Positions 26,240 through 35,222 of a stretch of 64,000 bases of DNA are shown in pieces. This DNA comes from Altericroceibacterium endophyticum (GTDB lineage Bacteria; Pseudomonadota; Alphaproteobacteria; Sphingomonadales; Sphingomonadaceae): NCBI RefSeq assembly GCF_009827595.1, contig NZ_WTYT01000006.1, positions 186,001 through 250,000 of the forward strand, read 5' to 3'. A program made the position numbers and the translations under genes. Position 1 is the first letter of the stretch. Each line of letters starts with the position of its first letter. A model generated the notes under the pieces. The model was not told where the DNA came from and ran no database searches. It saw nothing but the letters and a program-made list of their open reading frames with translations.

Positions 26240-26925
26240 AACGCAAGCTTTTCACCGCGGCCCTCGCCCTTGCCGCCCCGCTGGCGCTGATCGCAACGCC
26301 CGGTTTCACACAGAGCGCCCAGGAAAACTTCACCGGCCATATCAAAGGTGACCGGCAGGCCCCAACGCGGCTGACCCAATTTGTCAGCTACACCTGTTCG
26401 CATTGCGGCCATTTTGAGAATCAGGCGTGGCCGATACTCAAGATGGGTTATATTCAGCCGGGCAAGCTCGCCGTGGAAACCCGTCACATCATCCGCGACC
26501 CGGTGGATATGGCCGCCGTATTGCTGGCCGAATGCGGTCCGGATGAGAAGTTTTATGGCAATCACGAGGCGATTTTCCGCAACCAGGACGAATTCCTGAC
26601 CAAAGCCCGCGCAACGACGGCGGAACAACGCAAACGCTGGATAAGCGGCACCTATGCCCAGCGTTTTCAGGCAATTGCGTCCGATCTCGACTTGTATAAA
26701 ATTCTCGAACCACGCGGCTATAGCCGCTCGCAGCTTGACCAATGCCTGGGTGACCGCGCGGCGATGGAAAAATTCGCGGCCCAATCGGCGCGTGACGGGC
26801 AGACTTTCAAGATTGAGGGTACGCCAAGCTTCGCCATCAATGGCAAGATGGTTGCCGATGCCTATAGTTGGGAAGATCTGAAGCCTAAGCTGGATGCCCG
26901 TTTGAAAGACAATCAGTTCAAGTAA
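26236..26925 (+). CDS. Periplasmic DsbA family thioredoxin-fold protein
   Basis: 229 residues with a Sec signal (about 1-25) and the active site CSHC in VSYTCSHCGHFENQAW. The inserted helical domain and cis-Pro region (IEGTPSFAINGK) are present. Likely forms or isomerises disulfides in the periplasm. It overlaps the dciA stop by four bases. A second DsbA-like lipoprotein follows. No dsbB is visible in the window. Confidence 0.9.
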   Translation: MKRKLFTAALALAAPLALIATPGFTQSAQENFTGHIKGDRQAPTRLTQFVSYTCSHCGHFENQAWPILKMGYIQPGKLAVETRHIIRDPVDMAAVLLAECGPDEKFYGNHEAIFRNQDEFLTKARATTAEQRKRWISGTYAQRFQAIASDLDLYKILEPRGYSRSQLDQCLGDRAAMEKFAAQSARDGQTFKIEGTPSFAINGKMVADAYSWEDLKPKLDARLKDNQFK

Positions 26926-27019
26926 ACACCATGCGCCGCACGCGCGGTGAATAGCTATCTTTGCAGGGCCAGCGCCTTGCGCTAGCCTGCCTTCAAAATA
27001 TCACAGGATTTCGTAACGG

Positions 27020-27769
27020 ATGACCATGCTTCGCAAAGCCACTTTCGCCGCTCTGGCAGCCCCGCTCGTTCTCGCTCTGGCGGCCTGCGGGTCGGGGAAT
27101 GATGAAACTGCAGCCGATGTGGCGGGCGATCCGATTGATCCCGTCGCTGCGCCTGAGGGGCAGCAATGGATGGAAGTGGCGGTGGAAACCGAAGAAGGCG
27201 GCTATCGCATCGGTAATCCGGACGCACCGCTGAAATTGCTCGAATTTGCCTCCCTCACTTGCCCGCATTGCGCCGATTTCGCCGAGGAAGCGCGCGCAGG
27301 GATTGATGCCTATGTGAATGATGGCACGGTCAGCTACGAATTGCGCAACCAGATTCACGATCCGCTGGATCTGACGATGTCCATGCTCACCCGCTGCGGC
27401 ACGGTAGAGAGTTTCCACCCGCTGTCCAATCAGGTCTGGGACAATCTGCAGGAGATTGTCGGCGCCGTGCAGGCAAATCCCGAAGCCTTGAACAAGGCGG
27501 TTCAGGCCCCGGCCGAGCAGCGCTATGAAAAAATCGCCGAAGCTGCCGGCTTGCTCGATTTCTTCGCCGCGCGCGGGATCAGCCGCGACCAGGCAAAGGA
27601 ATGTCTGGCCCAGCCCGAAATGGCTGAACAGATCGTGGAAGAATCCAACACCCAGTCCGAAGAAATGGATGTGACCGGCACGCCGACATTCTTCCTCAAT
27701 GGCCGCAAGCTTGACGGCAACACCTGGGCCGCGATCGAGGCTGACTTGCAACAGGCCGGTGCCCGGTAA
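27020..27769 (+). CDS. DsbA family thioredoxin-fold lipoprotein
   Basis: 249 residues with a lipoprotein signal: basic start, hydrophobic core, lipobox LALAAC with the lipidated Cys at 23. Active site CPHC in FASLTCPHCADFAEEA; cis-Pro region VTGTPTFFLNGRKL. About 25-55 is an acidic linker. It is probably a paralogue of the preceding gene, now membrane anchored. 21 bases separate it from smc. Confidence 0.9.
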   Translation: MTMLRKATFAALAAPLVLALAACGSGNDETAADVAGDPIDPVAAPEGQQWMEVAVETEEGGYRIGNPDAPLKLLEFASLTCPHCADFAEEARAGIDAYVNDGTVSYELRNQIHDPLDLTMSMLTRCGTVESFHPLSNQVWDNLQEIVGAVQANPEALNKAVQAPAEQRYEKIAEAAGLLDFFAARGISRDQAKECLAQPEMAEQIVEESNTQSEEMDVTGTPTFFLNGRKLDGNTWAAIEADLQQAGAR

Positions 27770-27790
27770 GAACGGGCGAAAGGGGGGCCG

Positions 27791-30700
27791 ATGCAGTTCA
27801 GGAAGCTCAAGCTCTCGGGCTTCAAGAGCTTCGTTGAGCCTGCCGAATTGCATATTGAACCGGGGCTGACGGGAGTCGTTGGCCCCAATGGTTGCGGCAA
27901 ATCCAACCTGCTGGAGGCGATCCGCTGGGTCATGGGCGAAAATTCGCCCAAAAGCCTGCGCTCCGGCGGGATGGATGATGTCATCTTCGCGGGCACGCAG
28001 CAGCGCCCGCCGCGCGACTTCGCCGAAGTGGTGCTGGATGCCAGCGATGCCAATAATCAGGAATTGCAGGTCACCCGGCGGATAGAGCGCGGCGCGGGCA
28101 GCGCCTACCGCGTGAATGGCCGCGATGTCCGGGCCAAGGATGTTGCGCTGACCTTTGCCGATGCCGCCACGGGCGCGCATTCCCCAGCCTTGGTCAGTCA
28201 GGGCCGCATTGCCGCGGTCATCGCCGCCAAACCGGCCGAAAGACGGCAAATGCTGGAGGAAGCCGCCGGCATTGCCGGGCTGCATGTCCGCCGCCGTGAT
28301 GCCGAAAGCAAGCTGCGCCAGACCGAAAGCAATCTGGCCCGGCTCGAAGATCTGATGGCCGGTCTCGACAGCCAGATTGCATCACTGCGCCGGCAGGCGC
28401 GGCAGGCCGAACGATACCGCGAACTCAGTGAGAAGATCAGCGCTGCCGAGGCGCGTGTATTATTTGCCCGCTGGCGCGATGCAGCAGCCTCTGCGCAAGC
28501 CGCGCAAAGCGAGGCTCAGGCGGCCGAAAAACGCGTCGATGAAACGCAGAGCGCGCTCACCGCCGCGCAGAAGACTCAGCGCAGGCTGGCCGAGAAACTG
28601 GCCGCTGCCCGTGATGTGCTGGCCGACCGGCGCGATGATGCCAATGCCCATGGCCACCGGCTCGCATCCCTCAACACCCAGCTGGAAGCCGCCGAGCAGC
28701 GGCTGGCCGATCTCGACCGGCAGAAAAAGCGGCTCGAAGATGACCGGGTGGAGGCTGACCGGATCACGACGGATGCTGCAAAAGAATTGCAACGGCTGGA
28801 GAAGGAACTCACCGGGTCTGAACAAGCGCTGCAAAATGATGAAGCGAAACGGCCCGAACTGGCCCGCGCGGCAGAGAAAGCCGAAAACGCCTCACGCATG
28901 GCGGAACTTGCGCTGGCCAAGGCAACGGCTGACCATGCCGGTGTAGAGGCGGACTGGCGGGTGGCCGAAAGCGAACAGCAGCAGGCCGCGAACCGGCTGG
29001 AACGGCTCAGGGCGGATCTCCGGCGTCAGCAGAATGAACGGGAAGAGCTGCTGGCTGGCAGCGACCCGGAGCAGGAATTGATCCATGCGCAAAATGCCTA
29101 TGCACAGGCGCAGCAGACCCGCGAAGACAGACACAACGCGCTGGTTAATTTGCAGAGCGAGAAGGATGCGCTTGGTCCTTTGCGCGACGAAGCGGCAGCG
29201 GCCTTGTCTGCCGCGCGGGCAGAACTGACAGGCACGCAGCGGGAATATCAGGCGCTGCAGCGTGACCGGCAGGCCCGGGCCAAACAGGCAAGCAATAAAT
29301 TCGGCCTGCCCGCCGCGCTTGATACTGTGCGGGCAGAACCTGGCTATGAACGGGCGGTAGCCGCAGTGCTGGGCCGCGATGCGAAAGCACCGCTCGGCAC
29401 ACCGCCAGCGGACAGCGAAGGCCGCTTCTGGACCGGAGGGCGCACTGCACCGCAAAGAGTGGCTGACAGTCTGCTGGACCATGTCAGCCAATGCCCCGAC
29501 GCGCTGCAGGCCCGACTGGCTCTGGTCCATGTGGCCGATCAGGATGATGGCCGCGACCTCGCACCCGGACAATGGCTGGTCACACGGGGCGGCTTTCTGC
29601 GTCGATGGGACGGCTTCGTTGCCCGCGGGGAAGGCGCAGCAGAAGCCGCGCGGTTGGAGGCGGATAATCGCCATGCCCAACTGGAGCGTATGCTGCCCGC
29701 GCTGCAGGAAACAGCCGATCAGGCCGAGCAGGCCGAGCAATCCGCGCGTGAAAAACTGGCCGCCATCCAGCAGCGACTGGTTGCGGCCCAGCGCGAGGAA
29801 GCACAGGCTCAGGAGCAGGAACGGCAGGCGCTGCGCCGGGTCGATCAGGCCGAAGCCGCGCGGGAACGGCTCACCGCAAGGTTGGAAGAATTTGCCCGCA
29901 GCCTGAGCGAAACCGAAACCCGGATGGCCGAGGCGCAGGACGAGGCCGAAACCAGCGCCGCGAAACTGGCCGCACTGCCCCCACCGGAAACGGGCCGCGC
30001 CAATCTGGATGCCGCCCGCACACGCAATGAAAGCGCACGCGGCGACATGCAATCGGCAGCAGCAGCACTGGCCGCGCATGATCAGGCACTGGCCGTGGCG
30101 CGTGAACGCAGCTCTGCCCAGCGCGCGGACATCAAGGGCTGGGAAGCCCGCGCAGGCGATGCAGCCCGGCGACTGGCGGAAACCAGTCGCCGTTTCGAGG
30201 AGATTGCCGAGGAACGCGCGATTATCGCCGCCAAGCCCGAAAGCCTCCTGCGCGAAATCGAGCAGGGTGAGGCGATCAAGCAGCGTCTGACGGGGGAGCT
30301 GACCGCTGCTGAAGAAGCAGTCAGCCAAATTGGCGAAGACGCGCGGGCATCGGACGCTGCCCTGACCGCCGCCGGAGAGGCTCTGTCACAGGCGCGCGAG
30401 AACCGGGCGGCTCTTTCCGCCAAAGCGGAGAATGAAGAGAGCCGCCGGGCGGAGCTCGCTCGTTCTTCGGGCGAACGCTTCCATTGCCCTCCCCCGCTGC
30501 TTTCCACCCGCTTTTCCTTCGATCCGGCAGAGGTGAAGGATGCGGAAAAGGAAGGCGCCGATCTGGAGCAGCTTGTCACCAGCCGTGAACGGATCGGCCC
30601 GGTCAATCTGGTCGCCGCTCAGGAATTGCAGGACATAGAGGCCCGCCACGGTGCCAGCGCAGAAGAGCAGGCCGAGCTGGCCGAAGCGGTCAACCGGCTG

Positions 30701-31219
30701 CGCGGTTCCATCGGCAATCTCAACCGCGAAGGGCGCGAGCGCCTGCGCGCCGCTTTCGAGGCGGTGAACGAGCATTTCAAAGTGCTGTTCACCAAATTAT
30801 TCGAAGGCGGACAGGCGCATCTGGCTTTGGTCGATAGTGACGATCCGCTGGAGGCCGGGCTGGAGATCTTTGCCCAGCCGCCGGGCAAACGCCTGCAATC
30901 GCTCACGCTGCTGTCCGGCGGGGAACAGGCGCTGACCGCTGTTGCGCTGATCTTCGGCCTGTTCCTGACCAATCCCGCCCCGATCTGCGTGCTCGACGAA
31001 GTGGACGCACCGCTCGACGATGCCAATATTGATCGCTTTTGCGATCTGCTGGATCATATGGTTGAGCAGACGAAGACCCGCTATCTGATCGTTACCCACA
31101 ATGCCGTAACCATGAGCCGGATGCACCGCCTTTTCGGTGTGACCATGGTGGAACACGGGGTATCGCGGCTGGTCAGTGTGGATCTTGGCGGGGCGGAAGA
31201 ATTGCTGGCGGCGGAATAA
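27791..31219 (+). CDS. smc: Chromosome segregation protein SMC
   Basis: 1142-residue SMC ATPase; works with ScpA/ScpB to compact and resolve replicated chromosomes. Walker A GPNGCGKSNL (31-40), long coiled coils rich in Ala/Glu/Arg on both sides of a hinge around 500-620, ABC signature LLSGGEQALTAVAL and Walker B PICVLDEVDAPLDD near the C-terminus. Full length, no frameshift. Three bases after its stop a MITE-like element begins. Confidence 0.97.
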   Translation: MQFRKLKLSGFKSFVEPAELHIEPGLTGVVGPNGCGKSNLLEAIRWVMGENSPKSLRSGGMDDVIFAGTQQRPPRDFAEVVLDASDANNQELQVTRRIERGAGSAYRVNGRDVRAKDVALTFADAATGAHSPALVSQGRIAAVIAAKPAERRQMLEEAAGIAGLHVRRRDAESKLRQTESNLARLEDLMAGLDSQIASLRRQARQAERYRELSEKISAAEARVLFARWRDAAASAQAAQSEAQAAEKRVDETQSALTAAQKTQRRLAEKLAAARDVLADRRDDANAHGHRLASLNTQLEAAEQRLADLDRQKKRLEDDRVEADRITTDAAKELQRLEKELTGSEQALQNDEAKRPELARAAEKAENASRMAELALAKATADHAGVEADWRVAESEQQQAANRLERLRADLRRQQNEREELLAGSDPEQELIHAQNAYAQAQQTREDRHNALVNLQSEKDALGPLRDEAAAALSAARAELTGTQREYQALQRDRQARAKQASNKFGLPAALDTVRAEPGYERAVAAVLGRDAKAPLGTPPADSEGRFWTGGRTAPQRVADSLLDHVSQCPDALQARLALVHVADQDDGRDLAPGQWLVTRGGFLRRWDGFVARGEGAAEAARLEADNRHAQLERMLPALQETADQAEQAEQSAREKLAAIQQRLVAAQREEAQAQEQERQALRRVDQAEAARERLTARLEEFARSLSETETRMAEAQDEAETSAAKLAALPPPETGRANLDAARTRNESARGDMQSAAAALAAHDQALAVARERSSAQRADIKGWEARAGDAARRLAETSRRFEEIAEERAIIAAKPESLLREIEQGEAIKQRLTGELTAAEEAVSQIGEDARASDAALTAAGEALSQARENRAALSAKAENEESRRAELARSSGERFHCPPPLLSTRFSFDPAEVKDAEKEGADLEQLVTSRERIGPVNLVAAQELQDIEARHGASAEEQAELAEAVNRLRGSIGNLNREGRERLRAAFEAVNEHFKVLFTKLFEGGQAHLALVDSDDPLEAGLEIFAQPPGKRLQSLTLLSGGEQALTAVALIFGLFLTNPAPICVLDEVDAPLDDANIDRFCDLLDHMVEQTKTRYLIVTHNAVTMSRMHRLFGVTMVEHGVSRLVSVDLGGAEELLAAE

Positions 31220-31222
31220 AGC

Positions 31223-31255
31223 TAGGCCGTAAACTCATAAACAGCACCGTCGAGG
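31223..31255 (+). repeat. Left terminal inverted repeat of the MITE-like element
   Basis: 33 bases beginning TAGGCCGTAAACTCATAAAC and ending TCGAGG. They match the reverse complement of 31458-31490 at 31 of 33 positions; the mismatches are at repeat positions 24 and 27. Confidence 0.9.
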
Positions 31256-31457
31256 CGCCCAAATGGCGAACATATCGGAGCAAAGCGCCCGCCGGGAAGG
31301 CTGTTTGCCTTTCCAAGGGCGATTTGGTTCGAGAGGGAAGCCATTTGGGCGTCGCAAAGCGATTTGGTCAAAATGGCCCATCGCAGCGTCAAGAAGCCTT
31401 GAAATATCGACATATTCCCACGCCTTCTTTCCTAGCGCTGAGCCATTTTGACTCAAA

Positions 31458-31490
31458 CCTCGATGGCGCTGTTTATGAGTTTACGGCCTA
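31458..31490 (-). repeat. Right terminal inverted repeat of the MITE-like element
   Basis: Reverse complement of the left repeat with two mismatches. It ends in the dinucleotide TA, one base before the soxR stop codon. Confidence 0.9.
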
Positions 31491-31491
31491 A

Positions 31492-31932
31492 TTATTTCAG
31501 CACCAGCCGCGGCCCGGCACCGACAGTGCCCAGCCGGTCTTCACGGTTCATCGTCTGGCAGCGCGGCAGGCTGACACAGCCGCAACCGATACAATGGTCA
31601 AGCTGGTTGCGCGCCCGGCTGAGCAATTCGATCTTCTCATCAATGGCAACCCGCATGGACCGGCTGACCTTCTGCCAATCCCCCAGACTGGGCGACCGCC
31701 CAGCAGGTAAATTGGCAAGCTGCCCCTCTATCTCATCGAGACCGAGGCCAAGTTTCTGGGCAATGAGAATAAAGCTGATCCGCCGAATATCCGACCGCAG
31801 AAATCGCCGCTGATTACCATCCGTGCGCCAACTGCGTAGCAAGCCGCGATCTTCATAAAAACGAATGGCGGATACTGCCACACCTGTGCGGCTGGCAAGC
31901 ATACCGATTGAGATCAGATCGTCTTTGTTCAC
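31492..31932 (-). CDS. soxR: Redox-sensitive transcriptional activator SoxR (MerR family)
   Basis: About 146 residues. The MerR helix-turn-helix ISIGMLASRTGVAVSAIRFYE and the dimer helix are followed by the 2Fe-2S motif CIGCGCVSLPRC, diagnostic of SoxR. The cluster senses redox-cycling compounds. GTG at 31932 gives the usual SoxR opening (NKDDLISIG); TTG at 31947 is the alternative. No soxS is expected in alphaproteobacteria, and no divergent target gene lies beside it; ubiA downstream is on the same strand. Confidence 0.93.
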   Translation of the reverse strand: MNKDDLISIGMLASRTGVAVSAIRFYEDRGLLRSWRTDGNQRRFLRSDIRRISFILIAQKLGLGLDEIEGQLANLPAGRSPSLGDWQKVSRSMRVAIDEKIELLSRARNQLDHCIGCGCVSLPRCQTMNREDRLGTVGAGPRLVLK

Positions 31933-32050
31933 TGTAGTCCCAAACAAGTATGACCGGGAGTGCGACTTTCATCTCAACCTAACTTTATGATTACATTTAG
32001 CGCAAGCTCTATTTACCCTGCTGTTCATAATGCCTTTACATTTAAAGCTT

Positions 32051-32980
32051 TCAGGCATTCCCCACGACATAACAGCCCAGCGCCACCAGCAGGCCGAGGA
32101 AACGGTTGGAACGGAACCGGATAAGAGGATTTTCCGCCTTGTCAGCGTCCAGCGTGGCCACTTGCCAGAACAAGTGCAAAGCGGCCGGAGCCAGGCCGAG
32201 CAACGCCAGCCAATCTTGCCGCATCAACCAGAATGCCAGTGCCCAACTGACCACGGCGATCAGGTAGAACAGGCCAACACCTTGCTTCACCCGCCCGCCA
32301 AGCCGCCTTGCGCTGGAGCGGATACCCACCAGCGCATCGTCTTCCTTGTCCTGCACGGCATAGATCGTGTCATACCCGATGCACCAGAAAATCGCGCCGA
32401 CATATAGGGCAGCAAGCACCTCCAGATTGTCCGACCGGACCGCCACCCATGCGGTGGGTGCGCCCCATGTGAAGACCAGCCCCAACCATGCCTGCGGCCA
32501 CCAGGTGATGCGTTTCATGTAGGGATAGGCGGCAACCAGAACCAGACTGCCCAGCGCGACAAGCTGTGCCTGCCAGCGCAATTGCAGGAGCACAATCAGC
32601 CCCACGGCGCAAAGCACCAATAGCCATGTAAAGCCGGCCTTGCGGCTGACCCGGCCACTGGCGATCGGCCGCTGCGCTGTGCGCGCAACCTGCGCATCCA
32701 GCTTCGCATCGACGATATCATTATAGACACAGCCGGCGCTGCGCATGGCAATCGATCCCAGCAGCATCCAGGCGAGCAATTGCCATTGCAGCCCCGTCCC
32801 GCTGAGGCCGAGCGACCAGGCACAGGGCCAGAACAGCAACCACCAGCCAATGGGCCGGTCGAACCGCCCCAGCAAAGCATAATCGCGCAAAGGCTGCGGC
32901 AAACGGGCGACCAGACCGCGATGCTCGCTATCGGGAACGATCGCAGACTCGGCATTATCGGCGGGGGAATGTGTCGACAT
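32051..32980 (-). CDS. ubiA: 4-hydroxybenzoate polyprenyltransferase UbiA
   Basis: 309-residue multi-pass membrane prenyltransferase attaching the polyprenyl tail to 4-hydroxybenzoate in ubiquinone synthesis. The two Asp-rich motifs are visible: NDIVDAKLD in CVYNDIVDAKLDAQVARTAQ, and DKEDD in YDTIYAVQDKEDD. About eight membrane segments. ATG at 32980 has AGGAGG seven bases upstream. It is divergent from rsmE, with about 40 bases between starts. Confidence 0.95.
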   Translation of the reverse strand: MSTHSPADNAESAIVPDSEHRGLVARLPQPLRDYALLGRFDRPIGWWLLFWPCAWSLGLSGTGLQWQLLAWMLLGSIAMRSAGCVYNDIVDAKLDAQVARTAQRPIASGRVSRKAGFTWLLVLCAVGLIVLLQLRWQAQLVALGSLVLVAAYPYMKRITWWPQAWLGLVFTWGAPTAWVAVRSDNLEVLAALYVGAIFWCIGYDTIYAVQDKEDDALVGIRSSARRLGGRVKQGVGLFYLIAVVSWALAFWLMRQDWLALLGLAPAALHLFWQVATLDADKAENPLIRFRSNRFLGLLVALGCYVVGNA

Positions 32981-33020
32981 GACTTGCCTCCTAGCCCGCC
33001 CTCCGCTTAGTGCAAAGCCC

Positions 33021-33770
33021 ATGCCTGCTACACCCGCCTGGCCCCCGCGCAGCGCGCCGCGTTTATTTGTCCCCCCTCCCCTTGCGGAAGCGGAGCCCGT
33101 TGCACTGGACGGACAGGCGGCGCATTATCTGCTGCGCGTAATGCGCGTTAAAGTCGGTGATGCGGTGATCCTGTGTGATGACCATACCGGCGAATGGGCC
33201 GCTGAAGTCACCCAGGCCGACAAGCGCAGTCTTGTCCTCAGCCCCCGCACCCATTTGCGTGAGCGCGAGGATGTGCCCGATTTCACGCTCTGCGCCGCGC
33301 TGCTCAAGAAAGATCGGTTTGATCAGGTTCTGGAAAAGGCGACCGAACTGGGCGTGCGGCATATTCAGCCGGTCATAACCCGCCGCTGCGTTGCGGATAA
33401 GCTGAACATGGACCGCGCCCGCACGGTCATCGCCGAAGCGGCGGAACAATGCGCCCGCACCGCATTGCCGCAGCTTTCCGAGCCGGTGAAACTGGATGCT
33501 CTGCTGCGCGAATGGCCCGCATCGCGCCCCCTGTTTTTTGCCGATGAACTGGGCGGAACTCCTGCCGCAGAGGCTTTCACGCAAAACAAGGGTGGCGCAG
33601 CGCTGCTGATCGGACCGGAAGGCGGATTCGATGATCAGGAACGCGATTCCGTGCGCGCTGTAGGGGCTGCACAGGCCATTACGCTGGGGCCACGCATTCT
33701 GCGGGCAGAGACCGCTGCAATTGCCGCGACCGCGCTGTGGATGGGGCTTCGCGGCGACTGGGCAGCATAG
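33021..33770 (+). CDS. rsmE: 16S rRNA (uracil(1498)-N3)-methyltransferase RsmE
   Basis: SPOUT-type methyltransferase modifying U1498 in 16S rRNA, about 249 residues. The PUA-like N-terminal part (RLFVPPPLAEAEPVALDGQAAHYLLRVMR is spread over about 10-38) and the knotted SAM-binding end IGPEGGFDDQERD ... LGPRILRAETAAIAA are clear. ATG at 33021 chosen; the frame is open to 32979, which would overlap ubiA. Confidence 0.95.
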   Translation: MPATPAWPPRSAPRLFVPPPLAEAEPVALDGQAAHYLLRVMRVKVGDAVILCDDHTGEWAAEVTQADKRSLVLSPRTHLREREDVPDFTLCAALLKKDRFDQVLEKATELGVRHIQPVITRRCVADKLNMDRARTVIAEAAEQCARTALPQLSEPVKLDALLREWPASRPLFFADELGGTPAAEAFTQNKGGAALLIGPEGGFDDQERDSVRAVGAAQAITLGPRILRAETAAIAATALWMGLRGDWAA

Positions 33771-33845
33771 TGATGCCGGCATAAACCGACCGCGCGGTAC
33801 AATTTACGCTGGCGCCCCTTCGTCAACTTCCCTAACGGCTTGTAC

Positions 33846-35219
33846 ATGAGCACGCGAAAGGGTTCAGCAGAGCAGCACGAGCCGCGGATTGAAAGCCGCG
33901 ATCAACTCGTCGCGCCCCTTCAGGCCGGCGAAAAGCCGCCGGAGCAATGGCGCATTGGCACTGAGCATGAAAAGCTGGTCTATAAGAAGGCGGATAAGCA
34001 CGCGCCCTCTTATAGCGAAGAAGGCGGTATCCGAGATATCCTTCTGCAGCTGAAGCAATTCGGCTGGGAGCCGGTTGAGGAAAACGGTCAAGTTATCGCC
34101 ATGAATGGCGCTGATGGGACTGTCAGCCTGGAGCCCGCAGGCCAGCTGGAATTATCCGGCGCGCCGCTGCAAAATCTGCATGAGACCTGCGCCGAAACCG
34201 GCCGCCACCTGTCTCAGGTGAAGGAAATCGGCAATTCCTGCGATGTCGGCTTTCTCGGCCTCGGCATGTGGCCGGACAAGGCCCGCGCAGATTTGCCGCT
34301 GATGCCCAAGGGGCGTTATGACATCATGACGCGGCACATGCCCAAGGTCGGTTCGCTTGGCCTCGACATGATGCTGCGCACCTGCACCATTCAGGTCAAT
34401 CTGGATTATTCCAGCGAAGCAGACATGGCGAAGAAGTTCCGGGTCGGTCTGGCGCTGCAGCCACTGGCCACTGCCCTGTTCGCCAATTCGCCCTTCACCG
34501 AAGGCAAGCCCAACGGCTTCCTGTCCTTCCGCAGCCATATCTGGTCGGACACCGACCCGCATCGCACGGGCATGCTGCCTTTCGTCTTTGATGATGATTT
34601 CGGCTATGAGCGCTATGTCGATTACATGCTCGACGTGCCGATGTATTTCGTGGTGCGCGATGGCCGCTATATCGATGCGGCGGGGCAAAGCTTCCGTGAC
34701 TTCCTGAAAGGTGAATTGCCCGCTTTACCCGGCGAATTGCCGACCGAAAGCGACTGGTGGGATCATCTCTCAACCGCATTCCCCGAAGTACGGCTGAAGA
34801 GTTTCCTCGAAATGCGCGGCGCCGATGGTGGCCCGTGGAGCCGGATCTGCGCGCTGCCCGCCTTCTGGGTCGGTCTGCTCTATGATCAGGGCGCGCTGGA
34901 CGCTGCATGGGATCTGGTCAAGGACTGGAGCATGGAAGAACGCGAAGCCTTGCGCAATGCGGTGCCCCGTCTGGCGCTCGACGCCCCGCTTCCTGGTGGC
35001 GGAAAGCTGAAGGATATCGCCCGCGAAGTGCTCGAAATCGCGCGATCCGGTCTGGCCCGGCGTGCGCGCCTTAACGCCAGCGGCGATAATGAAACGGGCT
35101 ATATCGAAACCCTGTTCGAAATTGTCGAAAGCGGGAAAGTCCCGGCGCAGCGCCTGCTCGATAAATATAATGGCGAGTGGGCCGGGGACATTGAACGCGT
35201 TTACAAATACAGCTTCTGA
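33846..35219 (+). CDS. gshA: Glutamate-cysteine ligase
   Basis: First enzyme of glutathione synthesis, joining Glu and Cys. The 457-residue protein is of the plant/alphaproteobacterial type (GCS2 superfamily): RIGTEHEKLVY, GGTVSLEPAGQLELSGAP-like region (SLEPAGQLELSGAPL), FLGLGMWPDK, MLRTCTIQVNLDYSSE, LALQPLATALFANSPF and FLEMRGADGGPW. ATG at 33846; TTG two codons earlier is less likely. Followed by the ABM monooxygenase after three bases. Confidence 0.95.
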   Translation: MSTRKGSAEQHEPRIESRDQLVAPLQAGEKPPEQWRIGTEHEKLVYKKADKHAPSYSEEGGIRDILLQLKQFGWEPVEENGQVIAMNGADGTVSLEPAGQLELSGAPLQNLHETCAETGRHLSQVKEIGNSCDVGFLGLGMWPDKARADLPLMPKGRYDIMTRHMPKVGSLGLDMMLRTCTIQVNLDYSSEADMAKKFRVGLALQPLATALFANSPFTEGKPNGFLSFRSHIWSDTDPHRTGMLPFVFDDDFGYERYVDYMLDVPMYFVVRDGRYIDAAGQSFRDFLKGELPALPGELPTESDWWDHLSTAFPEVRLKSFLEMRGADGGPWSRICALPAFWVGLLYDQGALDAAWDLVKDWSMEEREALRNAVPRLALDAPLPGGGKLKDIAREVLEIARSGLARRARLNASGDNETGYIETLFEIVESGKVPAQRLLDKYNGEWAGDIERVYKYSF

Positions 35220-35222
35220 ATA

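Larger units (their letters stand above)
31223..31490. mobile_element. MITE-like element, 268 bp, between the stops of smc and soxR
   Basis: The two ends are inverted repeats of 33 bases (31223-31255 and 31458-31490) with two mismatches; the outer 23 are identical, starting TAGGCCGTAAACTCATAAAC. Both ends carry TA, as expected for an element that inserts at and duplicates TA (IS630/Tc1-like or some IS5-group elements); that assignment is inference. No transposase is encoded; the internal frames (for example 31235-31456 minus) are short and start or stop within the repeats. It begins three bases after the smc stop and ends one base before the soxR stop, so neither gene is broken. Confidence 0.85.

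Noticed and set aside
28892-30328. 478-codon minus-strand frame opposite smc
   Set aside because: Lies wholly within the coiled-coil coding region of smc; composition is Cys/Phe/Gly-rich as expected for antisense of Ala/Glu/Arg codons.
31235-31456. Short minus-strand frame inside the MITE-like element, as a possible transposase fragment
   Set aside because: It has no DDE-type motif or recognisable transposase sequence, and its ends run into the terminal repeats; it looks like a by-product of the repeat sequence.
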